Part shown: piece after piece, positions 1 to 6,632 of the stretch
How the letters are laid out: each line of letters opens with the position of its first letter
Position numbering within the stretch: position 1 is the first letter of the stretch
NCBI GenBank assembly: GCA_003542575.1
Contig: DPKJ01000012.1
Span: 14,269-24,376 of the forward strand
DNA: 10,108 nt
Origin: Rikenellaceae bacterium
GTDB taxonomy: Bacteria; Bacteroidota; Bacteroidia; Bacteroidales; UBA932
Direction: 5' to 3'
Position numbers and translations under genes: made by a program
Notes under the pieces: generated by a model
Database searches by the model: none
What the model was told of the DNA's origin: nothing
Seen by the model: only the letters and a program-made list of their open reading frames with translations

Positions 1-855
1 ATTGAAAAAATGTTTCCCGGATCAACAATGATTGTACTTGCATCTGACCACATTATCAGGTGTGAAGAGGAGTTCAGAAATGACGTAATGGCGGCAGTTG
101 AGTGCGCTCAGAACGAAAATAGTATAGTAACGCTGGGTATCAAACCCTCTAAACCGGAAACCGGTTACGGCTACCTGCAGGTTGAACATACAGATGCTGA
201 GCAAGAAAGTGCTAAGCAAAAGAGTGGTAAGTTAACAGACGCTGAACAAACAGTTGGCAAGCAAGCAAAAGTGAGTGAAGAGAGAAATTCACAAACAGAT
301 AAGTTGCCGCTTAAAGTGCTGAGGTTTTGCGAAAAGCCCTCTCTTGATAAGGCGGTAGAGTATGTAAACTCAGGTAATTATCTGTGGAACAGCGGCATGT
401 TCATTTTTAAAATTGCAGTAATCATGGAGGCATTTAAAAACCTGCTTCCTGATCATTACAGACTGTTTAAAGAGATTGAGAAGATAGAGGATATTACAAA
501 TGAGGCCGGTATTGAAAAACTGACAGCAATTTTTTCACAGTTTACCAAAATATCAATTGATTTTGGAATAATGGAGAAATTTCAGAATATCAAGGTTGTA
601 CCTTCTGATTTTGGATGGAGTGATATTGGGAGTTATACGGCGTTGCCTGAATTTTTCCGGTTAAACGAAAATTCAAGCGTAATTAAGGGAGTTACAGTGA
701 ATGAAATAGATTCTCATGGAAATATTATTATAAGCACAACCGGGAAAAAGATTTCACTTTTAGGCATTGAAGATTCAATAATTGTAGATACTCCTGACAA
801 TATTCTTATTTGCAGCAAAAAAGAGGCTCAGAACATTAAAAAGCTGTTAAAATAA
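1..855 (+). CDS. manC: Mannose-1-phosphate guanylyltransferase, 5' end missing
   Basis: This enzyme makes GDP-mannose from mannose-1-phosphate and GTP in the cytoplasm, feeding mannose, fucose or rhamnose units into surface glycans. The frame is open to the first base (I-E-K before the first Met at base 10), so the gene starts outside the window. About 95 residues carrying the N-terminal nucleotide-binding signature are absent. Visible family motifs are VLASDHII (bases 34-57), TGYGYL, FCEKP, SGNYLWNSGMFIF, SIDFGIMEK and FGWSDIGSY. The protein stops after the nucleotidyltransferase and short helix region, so it is the single-domain form without a fused cupin isomerase. Between GYGYLQ and VLRFCEKP there is a hydrophilic stretch of about 45 residues where the family usually has about 10; it holds an in-frame duplication. 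The core motifs look intact, so the enzyme is probably active. The next gene on the same strand starts 160 bp later. The family call is firm; the exact in vivo sugar is not proved. Confidence 0.9.
   Translation: MEKMFPGSTMIVLASDHIIRCEEEFRNDVMAAVECAQNENSIVTLGIKPSKPETGYGYLQVEHTDAEQESAKQKSGKLTDAEQTVGKQAKVSEERNSQTDKLPLKVLRFCEKPSLDKAVEYVNSGNYLWNSGMFIFKIAVIMEAFKNLLPDHYRLFKEIEKIEDITNEAGIEKLTAIFSQFTKISIDFGIMEKFQNIKVVPSDFGWSDIGSYTALPEFFRLNENSSVIKGVTVNEIDSHGNIIISTTGKKISLLGIEDSIIVDTPDNILICSKKEAQNIKKLLK
190..279 (+). repeat. In-frame 2 x 45 bp tandem duplication in the guanylyltransferase gene
   Basis: Two adjacent 15-codon units start TDAEQ at bases 190 and 235. By eye they match at about 26 of 45 bases, most strongly over the first 30 (TDAEQ and the following KQ codons). 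The period is a multiple of three, so the frame is kept. The repeat makes up most of a charged, Gly/Ser/Lys/Gln-rich loop inserted between two conserved motifs of the enzyme. It is likely a surface loop that tolerates length change. Confidence 0.75.
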
Positions 856-892
856 GTAGTGTACATTACATGGCCAAATTCACAATATTTAA

Positions 893-954
893 GGACAAAT
901 CGGGGAAAAGTCAAATCACTTTTGGACAAATAAGCAAAAAGTCAATTTCATTTG
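893..954. repeat. Two imperfect 31 bp direct repeats upstream of the MFS gene
   Basis: Unit one is 893-923 and unit two 924-954. Both begin GGACAAAT and share AAAAGTCAA at the same offset, with about 22 of 31 bases matching. They abut and end 61 bp before the exporter start codon. Two same-orientation copies at this place could be a paired regulator site, or simply a decayed tandem duplication. No third copy is clear on either side. Confidence 0.6.
921..954 (+). promoter_or_regulatory. Weak candidate Bacteroidetes promoter for the MFS-dehydratase pair
   Basis: TTTG at 921-924 and TTCATTTG at 947-954 resemble the Bacteroidetes -33 (TTTG) and -7 (TAnnTTTG) elements. The -7 match has one mismatch, and the 22 bp spacer is slightly longer than the usual 19-21. 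It overlaps the second 31 bp repeat. Chance matches are easy in AT-rich DNA, so this is tentative. Confidence 0.2.
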
Positions 955-1015
955 CATAAACAAAAACCTTTATTGCGAATTAGCTGTTATATAGTGAAAT
1001 TAATATCTAACTAGT

Positions 1016-2245
1016 GTGACAACAAACTGGAAAAAGACTTTTGCAATAATCTGGGCAGGACAACTCTTTTCAACCCTTAGCAGTACAGTCGTAGGTTATG
1101 CCGTAATCTTCTGGATGAGCATTGAGACAGGTTCGGCAGAGGTGCTTGCACTTGCCACAATTGCAACGCTCTTGCCACAGCTTGTATTGGGCTTATTCAC
1201 AGGCGTTTTGATAGATAGATGGGACAGAAGAAAAACAATGATTTTTGCAGACCTTTTTATTGCAATGTGCTCGGGAATTATGGCTATGCTGTTCTGGATG
1301 GGAGAAACTTCAACCGGTTACATCTACCTGCTGTTGGCACTTCGCTCAATTGGAAGCGCATTTCATTTTCCGGCAATGCAGGCCTCTACCCCACTCATAG
1401 CCCCGGAATCACAACTTATGAGGGTGGCAGGTGTTAATCAGTCAATCTTCTCTTTAAGCACAATTGCCGGTCCCGCAATAGCAGCTCTTTTTGTCAGTAC
1501 ACTCTCCATGACTCATGCACTTTTGTTTGATGTTCTGGGTGCCATATTAGCAACCGTCTCACTTATAATGGTTAAGATACCTAATCCTGTAAAAAAAGAG
1601 GGGAGCGAAGAGGCTGGGGCATTGTTGAGGGAGTTTAAAGAGGGTTTCCGGGCTCTGCTGCATATGCCGGGACTCAAATGGCTCTTTATTTTCATTGTTC
1701 TTGCCACATTTTTTATTGTGCCTGTTGCAACTATCTTTCCGTTAATGACACTGGACCATTTTAATGGTTCAACTTATCAGATGAGTCTCATAGAGATTGT
1801 TTGGGGAGTGGGAATGTTAACAGGAGGTGGAATAATGAGCCTTCCACGATTCAATTTCAATAAGATTGTCCTCATTAATATGATGTACATCATATTAGGC
1901 CTTACTTTCTTTTTCTCAGGGTTTCTCTCTCCTCAAGGTTTTATCTTTTTCGCAATACTCACTACAATCGGAGGTATTGCGGCAGCCATTTTCCATGGCT
2001 CGTTCACTGTTGTTATGCAGACATCTCTTGACCCAGCCGTAATGGGAAGAGCCTTCTCAATTTTTGATACATTTACCATAATGCCGGCAATGATAGGATT
2101 GCTTTTAACAGGCTATATAGCAGACCATATTGGTATAAGCAATGCTTTTATTATCTCAGGAGGTGTGATAGCACTTATAGGAGCAATCTCATTTTTTGTA
2201 CCTTCACTTATGCATTTGAATAAATCTGAAAATGTTACAAAATAA
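1016..2245 (+). CDS. MFS efflux transporter, Mef-like (DHA3-type)
   Basis: A 409-residue inner-membrane transporter of the major facilitator superfamily, probably a proton-driven exporter of a small molecule. The N-terminus (NWKKTFAIIWAGQ), the loop 2-3 motif GVLIDRWDRRK (residues 63-73), RSIGSAFHFPA (110-120), AGPAIAA (151-157) and the second half with MTLDHFNG all resemble what is known of macrolide exporters of the MefA type, which have nearly the same length. About 12 hydrophobic segments are visible, split by a charged cytoplasmic loop near residues 188-215. The start is GTG: an in-frame TAA lies at 1001-1003 and no ATG lies between. No Shine-Dalgarno sequence is seen, as is usual in this phylum. 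The last 14 bases overlap the start of the downstream dehydratase gene, which suggests translational coupling. The substrate cannot be read from sequence. Relatives transport drugs, siderophores or peptides, so a resistance role is not established. Confidence 0.88.
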   Translation: MTTNWKKTFAIIWAGQLFSTLSSTVVGYAVIFWMSIETGSAEVLALATIATLLPQLVLGLFTGVLIDRWDRRKTMIFADLFIAMCSGIMAMLFWMGETSTGYIYLLLALRSIGSAFHFPAMQASTPLIAPESQLMRVAGVNQSIFSLSTIAGPAIAALFVSTLSMTHALLFDVLGAILATVSLIMVKIPNPVKKEGSEEAGALLREFKEGFRALLHMPGLKWLFIFIVLATFFIVPVATIFPLMTLDHFNGSTYQMSLIEIVWGVGMLTGGGIMSLPRFNFNKIVLINMMYIILGLTFFFSGFLSPQGFIFFAILTTIGGIAAAIFHGSFTVVMQTSLDPAVMGRAFSIFDTFTIMPAMIGLLLTGYIADHIGISNAFIISGGVIALIGAISFFVPSLMHLNKSENVTK

Positions 2246-3278
2246 AACAGTACTGATTACAGGTGGAACAGGCTCTTTTGGCAGTGAACTTTTCAAGTTT
2301 CTGTACGCTTTAAGACCTAAAGAGATTCGTATTTTATCGAGAGACAAATTAAAACAAGAAGAGTTCGCGCAACATATTCCTGTATTGACTAACGTCAAAT
2401 TTTTCTTAGGTGATATTTCAGACAAATCAATTGTTAATGAAGCTATTAAAGGTTGTGACTTCATTTTTCATGCAGCGGCTCTCAAAGATGTCTCGTATTG
2501 TGAGCAGCACCCACTTGAAGCCTTGGCGGTAAATGTTTACGGCACAAACAATATAATAGAGAGCGCGATAGAACATAAGGTTAAAAAGGTTGTAGTTGTG
2601 AGTACCGACAAAGCTGTTGCCCCGGCCGGAACTATGGGTATAACAAAGGCCATGATGGAGAGGGTTGTGATTGCAAAAACCATAGAGGCAAAACAGTCGG
2701 CAACAAAATTTGTAATAATTCGCTTTGGAAACCTGATGGGCTCTTCGGGAACTGTTGTTCCTCTCTTTATTAAACAGGTGAAGGAGGGTAAAAAGCTCAC
2801 AGTGACAAATCCGCAAATGACCCGATTTATGATGACACTTAGCCAAGCAGCAGAGTATGCCCTCTTCGCTCTTGAAAAAGGCAATAACGGTGATATAATC
2901 ATCCGCAACTCCCCTGCTCTCTCGATAGGAAATCTGGCCAGGGCAGTTATCGAACTGTACGATAAAAATTCAAAAGATGAGGAGTATGACAGCTCCTCGC
3001 AAATAATAGTCACCGGCTCCAGACCGGGGGAGAGACTTTTCGAAATAATGGCAAGTGAACAGGAAATGCTTAAAGCTGAGCAAATTGAGGATTCTATCTA
3101 TCTGAGAATTCCGGCATTAACGAGTCCAGTTAAAGTATCAAATTCATACACAATAAATGCAAAAAAACTCTCAGGTTATTCACCAGGATTAGACAACTTA
3201 ACTCAACCCAAAGAGCTTAATTCCAGCAACATGGGCGAGCTCAACATTGAGGAGATTAAAAGCCTGATAAACAAATAA
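2232..3278 (+). CDS. NAD(P)-dependent UDP-sugar 4,6-dehydratase/epimerase (FlaA1/CapE/PseB-like)
   Basis: A 348-residue cytoplasmic short-chain dehydrogenase-fold enzyme of the polysaccharide-biosynthesis family, acting on a UDP-N-acetylhexosamine to give a 4-keto-6-deoxy sugar for surface glycan or glycoprotein synthesis. The Rossmann motif TGGTGSFG is at residues 10-17, and the acidic GDISD follows at 60-64. HAAALKDV (80-87), the active-site STDK (124-127) and MGITK (135-139) lie in the expected order. The position normally held by Tyr in SYK-type enzymes is Met135, giving the S-M-K arrangement known from WbpM-like C6 dehydratases. RFGN (164-167), NPQMTRFMM and GSRPGERLFE (262-271) complete the family pattern. 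The ATG lies inside the end of the exporter gene. The 3' end is 1 bp from the end of the converging lipoprotein gene, with no terminator between. Dehydratase versus epimerase specificity (FlaA1, CapE, PseB) cannot be fixed by eye. Confidence 0.88.
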   Translation: MLQNKTVLITGGTGSFGSELFKFLYALRPKEIRILSRDKLKQEEFAQHIPVLTNVKFFLGDISDKSIVNEAIKGCDFIFHAAALKDVSYCEQHPLEALAVNVYGTNNIIESAIEHKVKKVVVVSTDKAVAPAGTMGITKAMMERVVIAKTIEAKQSATKFVIIRFGNLMGSSGTVVPLFIKQVKEGKKLTVTNPQMTRFMMTLSQAAEYALFALEKGNNGDIIIRNSPALSIGNLARAVIELYDKNSKDEEYDSSSQIIVTGSRPGERLFEIMASEQEMLKAEQIEDSIYLRIPALTSPVKVSNSYTINAKKLSGYSPGLDNLTQPKELNSSNMGELNIEEIKSLINK

Positions 3279-3279
3279 T

Positions 3280-6200
3280 TCAGTCAACCTTTATCAGCAC
3301 AGGCGGAGGTAGAAGCATGTTTTTATCAAACGGAATTCCTGCAGATTTTGTCAGTACTCCGGTCTCTTTCACATCCCTCGCTTTAAAATCGGCAAACGAG
3401 TATGGTTCTCCGGCTAATTGCTTTATTCTTTTGACAATCAGCTCTCTGCTTGGTGCGTTAATATATGCAATATTGTTTATCATCAAACTCCCCGATTCGG
3501 GCCTCCACACCCCATATGCATAATAATAAGCACCTTCGTAGGCTCCTACATACGAATACAAAGCGTCTCCAATAAAATGCTTCCACAAAATTGTAGAGAG
3601 GTTGTTTGTGAGGTCGGCATTTCGGAAGTGTCCATAATTCTGCCATGCTCTAAGGTTGTTTTGTTCAGAGAGTGGAATGGTTGTAGAGCTTGTAACGTAT
3701 TCATCTGCAAGCTTGCCAAACCCGTGTCCGGCAGCCTCGTGCTGTAAAACTCCCCTGAAATCATAAGGATAAGGCCTGTCCGAAACGGGTGCAATAGCTA
3801 TTGCCATACCATCTGAGTATAGATAGGCAGTTCCGGCATACCTTGTGCTGTTGGCGATTACAGTAATCAATGTCTCTGACAATGTAGAGCTCAATGGAGC
3901 CTTGAGTGCGTACTCAAAACAGAGAGTGTTATTTGTTGACATTGAGGTTGATGGCTCCGGGTTATTGTATTTTGTTGAGAATTTTGTGTTTTTGGTTGTG
4001 GTTGCGTCACTTATTCCACTCTCCTGTGAAAAAGCATATATAACATAAACATCAAAATAGCTTCTGTATGTTTTGTATGGCTCAATTGAAAAGAAGTGAC
4101 TTACAGCACTGTTCATATTGGACATAAACTTCCCCTGCCCGATATCCTCAATTGTGTATCCATCACCAAGAAAAACAAGGTCAATTCCGTTACCCAAGGT
4201 TGAACTCTGTACCTTTACATAATCTCCATCTTTGTACGGAAAATTGTATTGGCTTACACCGAGGTTTACCGTAAGGGTCTTACCATTAAGCCTAAAGACT
4301 ACTGAACTGCTCCTGGTAACCGGAGTGCTTGAATATGAGTTAAATGTAACGGCAATGCTTCTGGTTCCTACTCCGCTCGAGGGTGTAACATTGACCCATT
4401 CTGGTTTTGAGTCTATGCTCCAGCTTCCGCTTGCCTCCAGTGTCAGATTAAAGCTCTCTCCTGCGCCGGTTGAGAGCAACGAAGAGGTTGATAACGAAAG
4501 AACATCCACCGGAGCAGACCCCTCTTCATAAATTGTTGTAAAGAAATCATACCCCCACCCTGTGGTTGATGTATATGCCGAGAGCCTTCCAACGGGTACA
4601 ATAAGAGAAGCTCCTGCTGCAATTCCTGTAAAAACTCCCGACAATGGAAACGGATTGGTGATTTTTGAGACAACCTGCAAAAGAGATGAGCATCCAGAAA
4701 ACGCCTCTGCTCCAATTGAAGTAACTGAAGCAGGTAGTACAATTCCCGGTAGCGAGGTGCAACCTTTAAAGGCAGCAGTACCCAGAGTTGTAAGCGTATT
4801 GGGTAAAATTATATCATTCAGCAAAGTACATCCGAAAAATGCTTCAGCACCAATTGCCGTTAGATTTGAAGGAAGAATTATATCCTGAAGACTCATCCCC
4901 GGGGTTCCTGAAACCTTAAAGGCTCCCTGCGGAAGTGTATTATTTGACAATATTCCGGCAGAGATATCCAGAGATTCAACACCCCTGAGTGTTCCCCTTA
5001 TAGTGGCAAAGTCATTTTCAGAGATATTTCCCTCAATTTTCAGATCCCTGATTGCTACTCTTTCTCCCAATGGTATCATCTGGTCAAGAGACTCTCCTGC
5101 CATGGGACGAACAAGAAATCCGGGATATATATATTGTCTGACAATTGAGGTATCGGCTGTATTTGAGTATTTTACAATAATTCTTGCCATTCTCTCCACG
5201 CCTGAATTGTTTTGAGAAATTGTAAATACATGCTCGTTTACCGGTAACTCTGCAGATTGGAAAGATTGCTGTTCGGTTTTAGTATTTTGGCCTGCAGTTT
5301 GCGAGACCCAGTCAGAACCACCTTCAACAACAATCTGATAATCTGCATTTGAGGTTACATTAACAATCTTCACACCACCCACTTTCTGAACATACAGGTT
5401 TTGTTTATCAATCTCAATAATTGTCTTAGGTTTTTGATTTACCAAAACGGTATCGGCAATTGTCCCCCCATTTTGTCTGAAAACAATGGAACTGCTTTTA
5501 GAATCATAAGTGCTGTTGGCACTTACATTAAATGTGTGTGTTCCTGAAACAAGCCCTTTACTCTCAACATGGGTTAACCATGTAGTTGTTTGAGGAATTA
5601 TAATATCAAACTGAATATTTGAAGAGGTCACAATGTTGAATGTACCTCCCACATCTTCAAGATTTACGATTTTAGGATTGACAAAAATTGCATCTTTCTG
5701 CAATTGACTAATAGTCAGCGTGTCTGACAGGGCGCTATTCTTGTCTTTAAATATAATTTTTGCTGATCTGGCATCATAGCCTGTATTTGGAGCAACAGTA
5801 ATCAGGTGAGTGTAGGTATTTAGTGCCTTTGTACCGGTATGTAACACCCAGGGCGCATCTGTGGGTAAGATTACATCGTATGATATGTTAGATTTTAGTT
5901 CTACCTCAACAGTTGCTCCGGCACTTGGAACATTGACTGTTTTACTTGTAATTATTAGTGCGTCTTTCTGGCTTTGATTGATTGTTACGCCGGACACCAA
6001 AGTTTCTGCTGTCACGGTAATTGTTGCACTTCTTGAAGAGTAGCTGTTATTTGCCCCTATGGTAACATTAACCATTGCGTCACCTTTGCCTGATAATTTC
6101 GAAACTGTACACCAGGGCTCAGAAACTTTTACTGTCCATACAGTATTCGATTGAATTGAGATTGAAGTTTGACCTCCGGAATCGCCAAATGAAGAGGTCA

Positions 6201-6312
6201 TGACAGAAAGGGTAAGGGTCGGGTCTTTTTTGCAACCTGAAACAATCGAAATAATTGATAAAGCAGCTATTATGACTAGTAGCTTGTATAGGTTTAAATT
6301 ATATGTTTTCAT
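3280..6312 (-). CDS. Surface lipoprotein: BACON domains, BspA-like repeats, M64 peptidase domain
   Basis: A 1010-residue exported protein. Residues 1-26 form a lipoprotein signal ending VSG|C27, followed by KKD, which resembles the surface-export signal of Bacteroidetes lipoproteins. Four BACON-type beta domains follow at about 32-115, 121-205, 211-295 and 299-395; several close with NQSQKD or SQLQKD-like strands. Residues about 445-580 hold BspA/LRR_5-type repeats (SLQDIILPSNLTAIG, AFFGC, AFKGCTSL, AFSGCSSL). A fifth BACON domain is at 605-690. The C-terminal 695-970 matches peptidase M64: IDLVFLGDGYT, then HEAAGHGFGKLADEY at 858-872, and YEGAYY. BACON and BspA modules are thought to bind glycans or host/mucin proteins, while M64 enzymes are zinc proteases such as IgA protease, so a surface protease acting on glycoprotein is inferred. 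Its start is well separated from upstream genes by a hairpin, so it is probably transcribed alone. The protease substrate is unknown. Confidence 0.85.
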   Translation of the reverse strand: MKTYNLNLYKLLVIIAALSIISIVSGCKKDPTLTLSVMTSSFGDSGGQTSISIQSNTVWTVKVSEPWCTVSKLSGKGDAMVNVTIGANNSYSSRSATITVTAETLVSGVTINQSQKDALIITSKTVNVPSAGATVEVELKSNISYDVILPTDAPWVLHTGTKALNTYTHLITVAPNTGYDARSAKIIFKDKNSALSDTLTISQLQKDAIFVNPKIVNLEDVGGTFNIVTSSNIQFDIIIPQTTTWLTHVESKGLVSGTHTFNVSANSTYDSKSSSIVFRQNGGTIADTVLVNQKPKTIIEIDKQNLYVQKVGGVKIVNVTSNADYQIVVEGGSDWVSQTAGQNTKTEQQSFQSAELPVNEHVFTISQNNSGVERMARIIVKYSNTADTSIVRQYIYPGFLVRPMAGESLDQMIPLGERVAIRDLKIEGNISENDFATIRGTLRGVESLDISAGILSNNTLPQGAFKVSGTPGMSLQDIILPSNLTAIGAEAFFGCTLLNDIILPNTLTTLGTAAFKGCTSLPGIVLPASVTSIGAEAFSGCSSLLQVVSKITNPFPLSGVFTGIAAGASLIVPVGRLSAYTSTTGWGYDFFTTIYEEGSAPVDVLSLSTSSLLSTGAGESFNLTLEASGSWSIDSKPEWVNVTPSSGVGTRSIAVTFNSYSSTPVTRSSSVVFRLNGKTLTVNLGVSQYNFPYKDGDYVKVQSSTLGNGIDLVFLGDGYTIEDIGQGKFMSNMNSAVSHFFSIEPYKTYRSYFDVYVIYAFSQESGISDATTTKNTKFSTKYNNPEPSTSMSTNNTLCFEYALKAPLSSTLSETLITVIANSTRYAGTAYLYSDGMAIAIAPVSDRPYPYDFRGVLQHEAAGHGFGKLADEYVTSSTTIPLSEQNNLRAWQNYGHFRNADLTNNLSTILWKHFIGDALYSYVGAYEGAYYYAYGVWRPESGSLMINNIAYINAPSRELIVKRIKQLAGEPYSFADFKARDVKETGVLTKSAGIPFDKNMLLPPPVLIKVD

Positions 6313-6434
6313 AATAGCAGTAAAATGGAGATGTGACCATTATTAAGTTTAACAATTAAAGTGATGTATTGTTATAGCCGGCAGTAATGAATTATTATAA
6401 AAAAGTGAATAACAATGATTTATTAAAATAAGAA

Positions 6435-6470
6435 ACGGAGATGACCGGTGAGTATCCGAATCATCTCCGT
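6435..6470 (-). terminator. Rho-independent-type terminator after the creatininase/small-ORF transcript
   Basis: ACGGAGATGA (6435-6444) and TCATCTCCGT (6461-6470) are perfect 10 bp inverted repeats around a 16-base loop, which can itself form a short CGG/CCG stem. Read on the - strand the hairpin is followed by TTCTTATTTT, so it fits an intrinsic terminator in that direction. The + strand side lacks a T tract. It lies 17 bases after the stop codon of the small ORF and 123 bp before the lipoprotein start codon. Confidence 0.65.
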
Positions 6471-6473
6471 AAG

Positions 6474-6533
6474 CCCTGGTTTTAGTTCAGAAGAATGTGC
6501 TGCCTGCAAACACAATGTAAGAGTCATCCAGGG
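6474..6533 (-). repeat. Inverted repeat spanning the small-ORF stop codon
   Basis: CCCTGG (6474-6479) and CCAGGG (6528-6533) can pair across 48 bases, with two further A-T pairs outside a mismatch. Together with the terminator stem it gives two successive hairpins in the - strand transcript. This may be 3' untranslated structure or part of a small RNA. It is a short stem with a long loop and could be chance. Confidence 0.3.
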
Positions 6534-6609
6534 GTTTGTCAATTAAACAATCAATAACTAAAGTTACTGACGGTAAACACCTGTTGACACCCATTTCGTA
6601 AAAGGTCAT
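6487..6609 (-). CDS. Candidate 40-residue small protein, unrecognised
   Basis: An ATG at 6609-6607 opens 40 codons ending in TGA (6489-6487). The peptide begins MTFYEMGVNRC, continues SVTLVIDCLIDKP and ends DDSYIVFAGSTFF. It starts 23 bases after the creatininase stop and ends 17 bases before the terminator hairpin, so it fits neatly into that transcript. It has two Cys (residues 11 and 21), a hydrophobic middle and an aromatic C-terminus. No family is recognised. The aromatic end and alternating pattern recall the last strands of an outer-membrane beta-barrel, so it could be a gene remnant. It could equally be a genuine small peptide or an accidental frame over structured RNA. Against coding, the opposite strand in the same codon register is also open for 26 codons. 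There is no ribosome-binding site to help. Confidence 0.25.
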   Translation of the reverse strand: MTFYEMGVNRCLPSVTLVIDCLIDKPLDDSYIVFAGSTFF

Positions 6610-6632
6610 CACAATATTATCAAATTATTGGT

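Noticed and set aside
10..12. ATG at base 10 as the start of the guanylyltransferase gene
   Set aside because: The frame is open to base 1, and the conserved N-terminal nucleotide-binding region of the family is missing, so this is an internal Met.
893..954. Start of a CRISPR array
   Set aside because: There are only two imperfect units, they abut with no spacer, and no cas gene is near.
1016..2245. Acquired macrolide-resistance gene
   Set aside because: It resembles Mef only at family level; there are no mobile-element genes or ends nearby, and codon use looks like its neighbours, so a resident exporter is likelier.
2427..3013. Long - strand reading frames opposite the dehydratase gene
   Set aside because: They lie wholly inside a gene with a clear family signature on the + strand, have no recognisable domains, and fit codon-bias shadows.
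6439..6483. Tiny + strand ORF (14 codons) starting inside the hairpin
   Set aside because: It lies mostly within the terminator stem-loop and has no supporting context.
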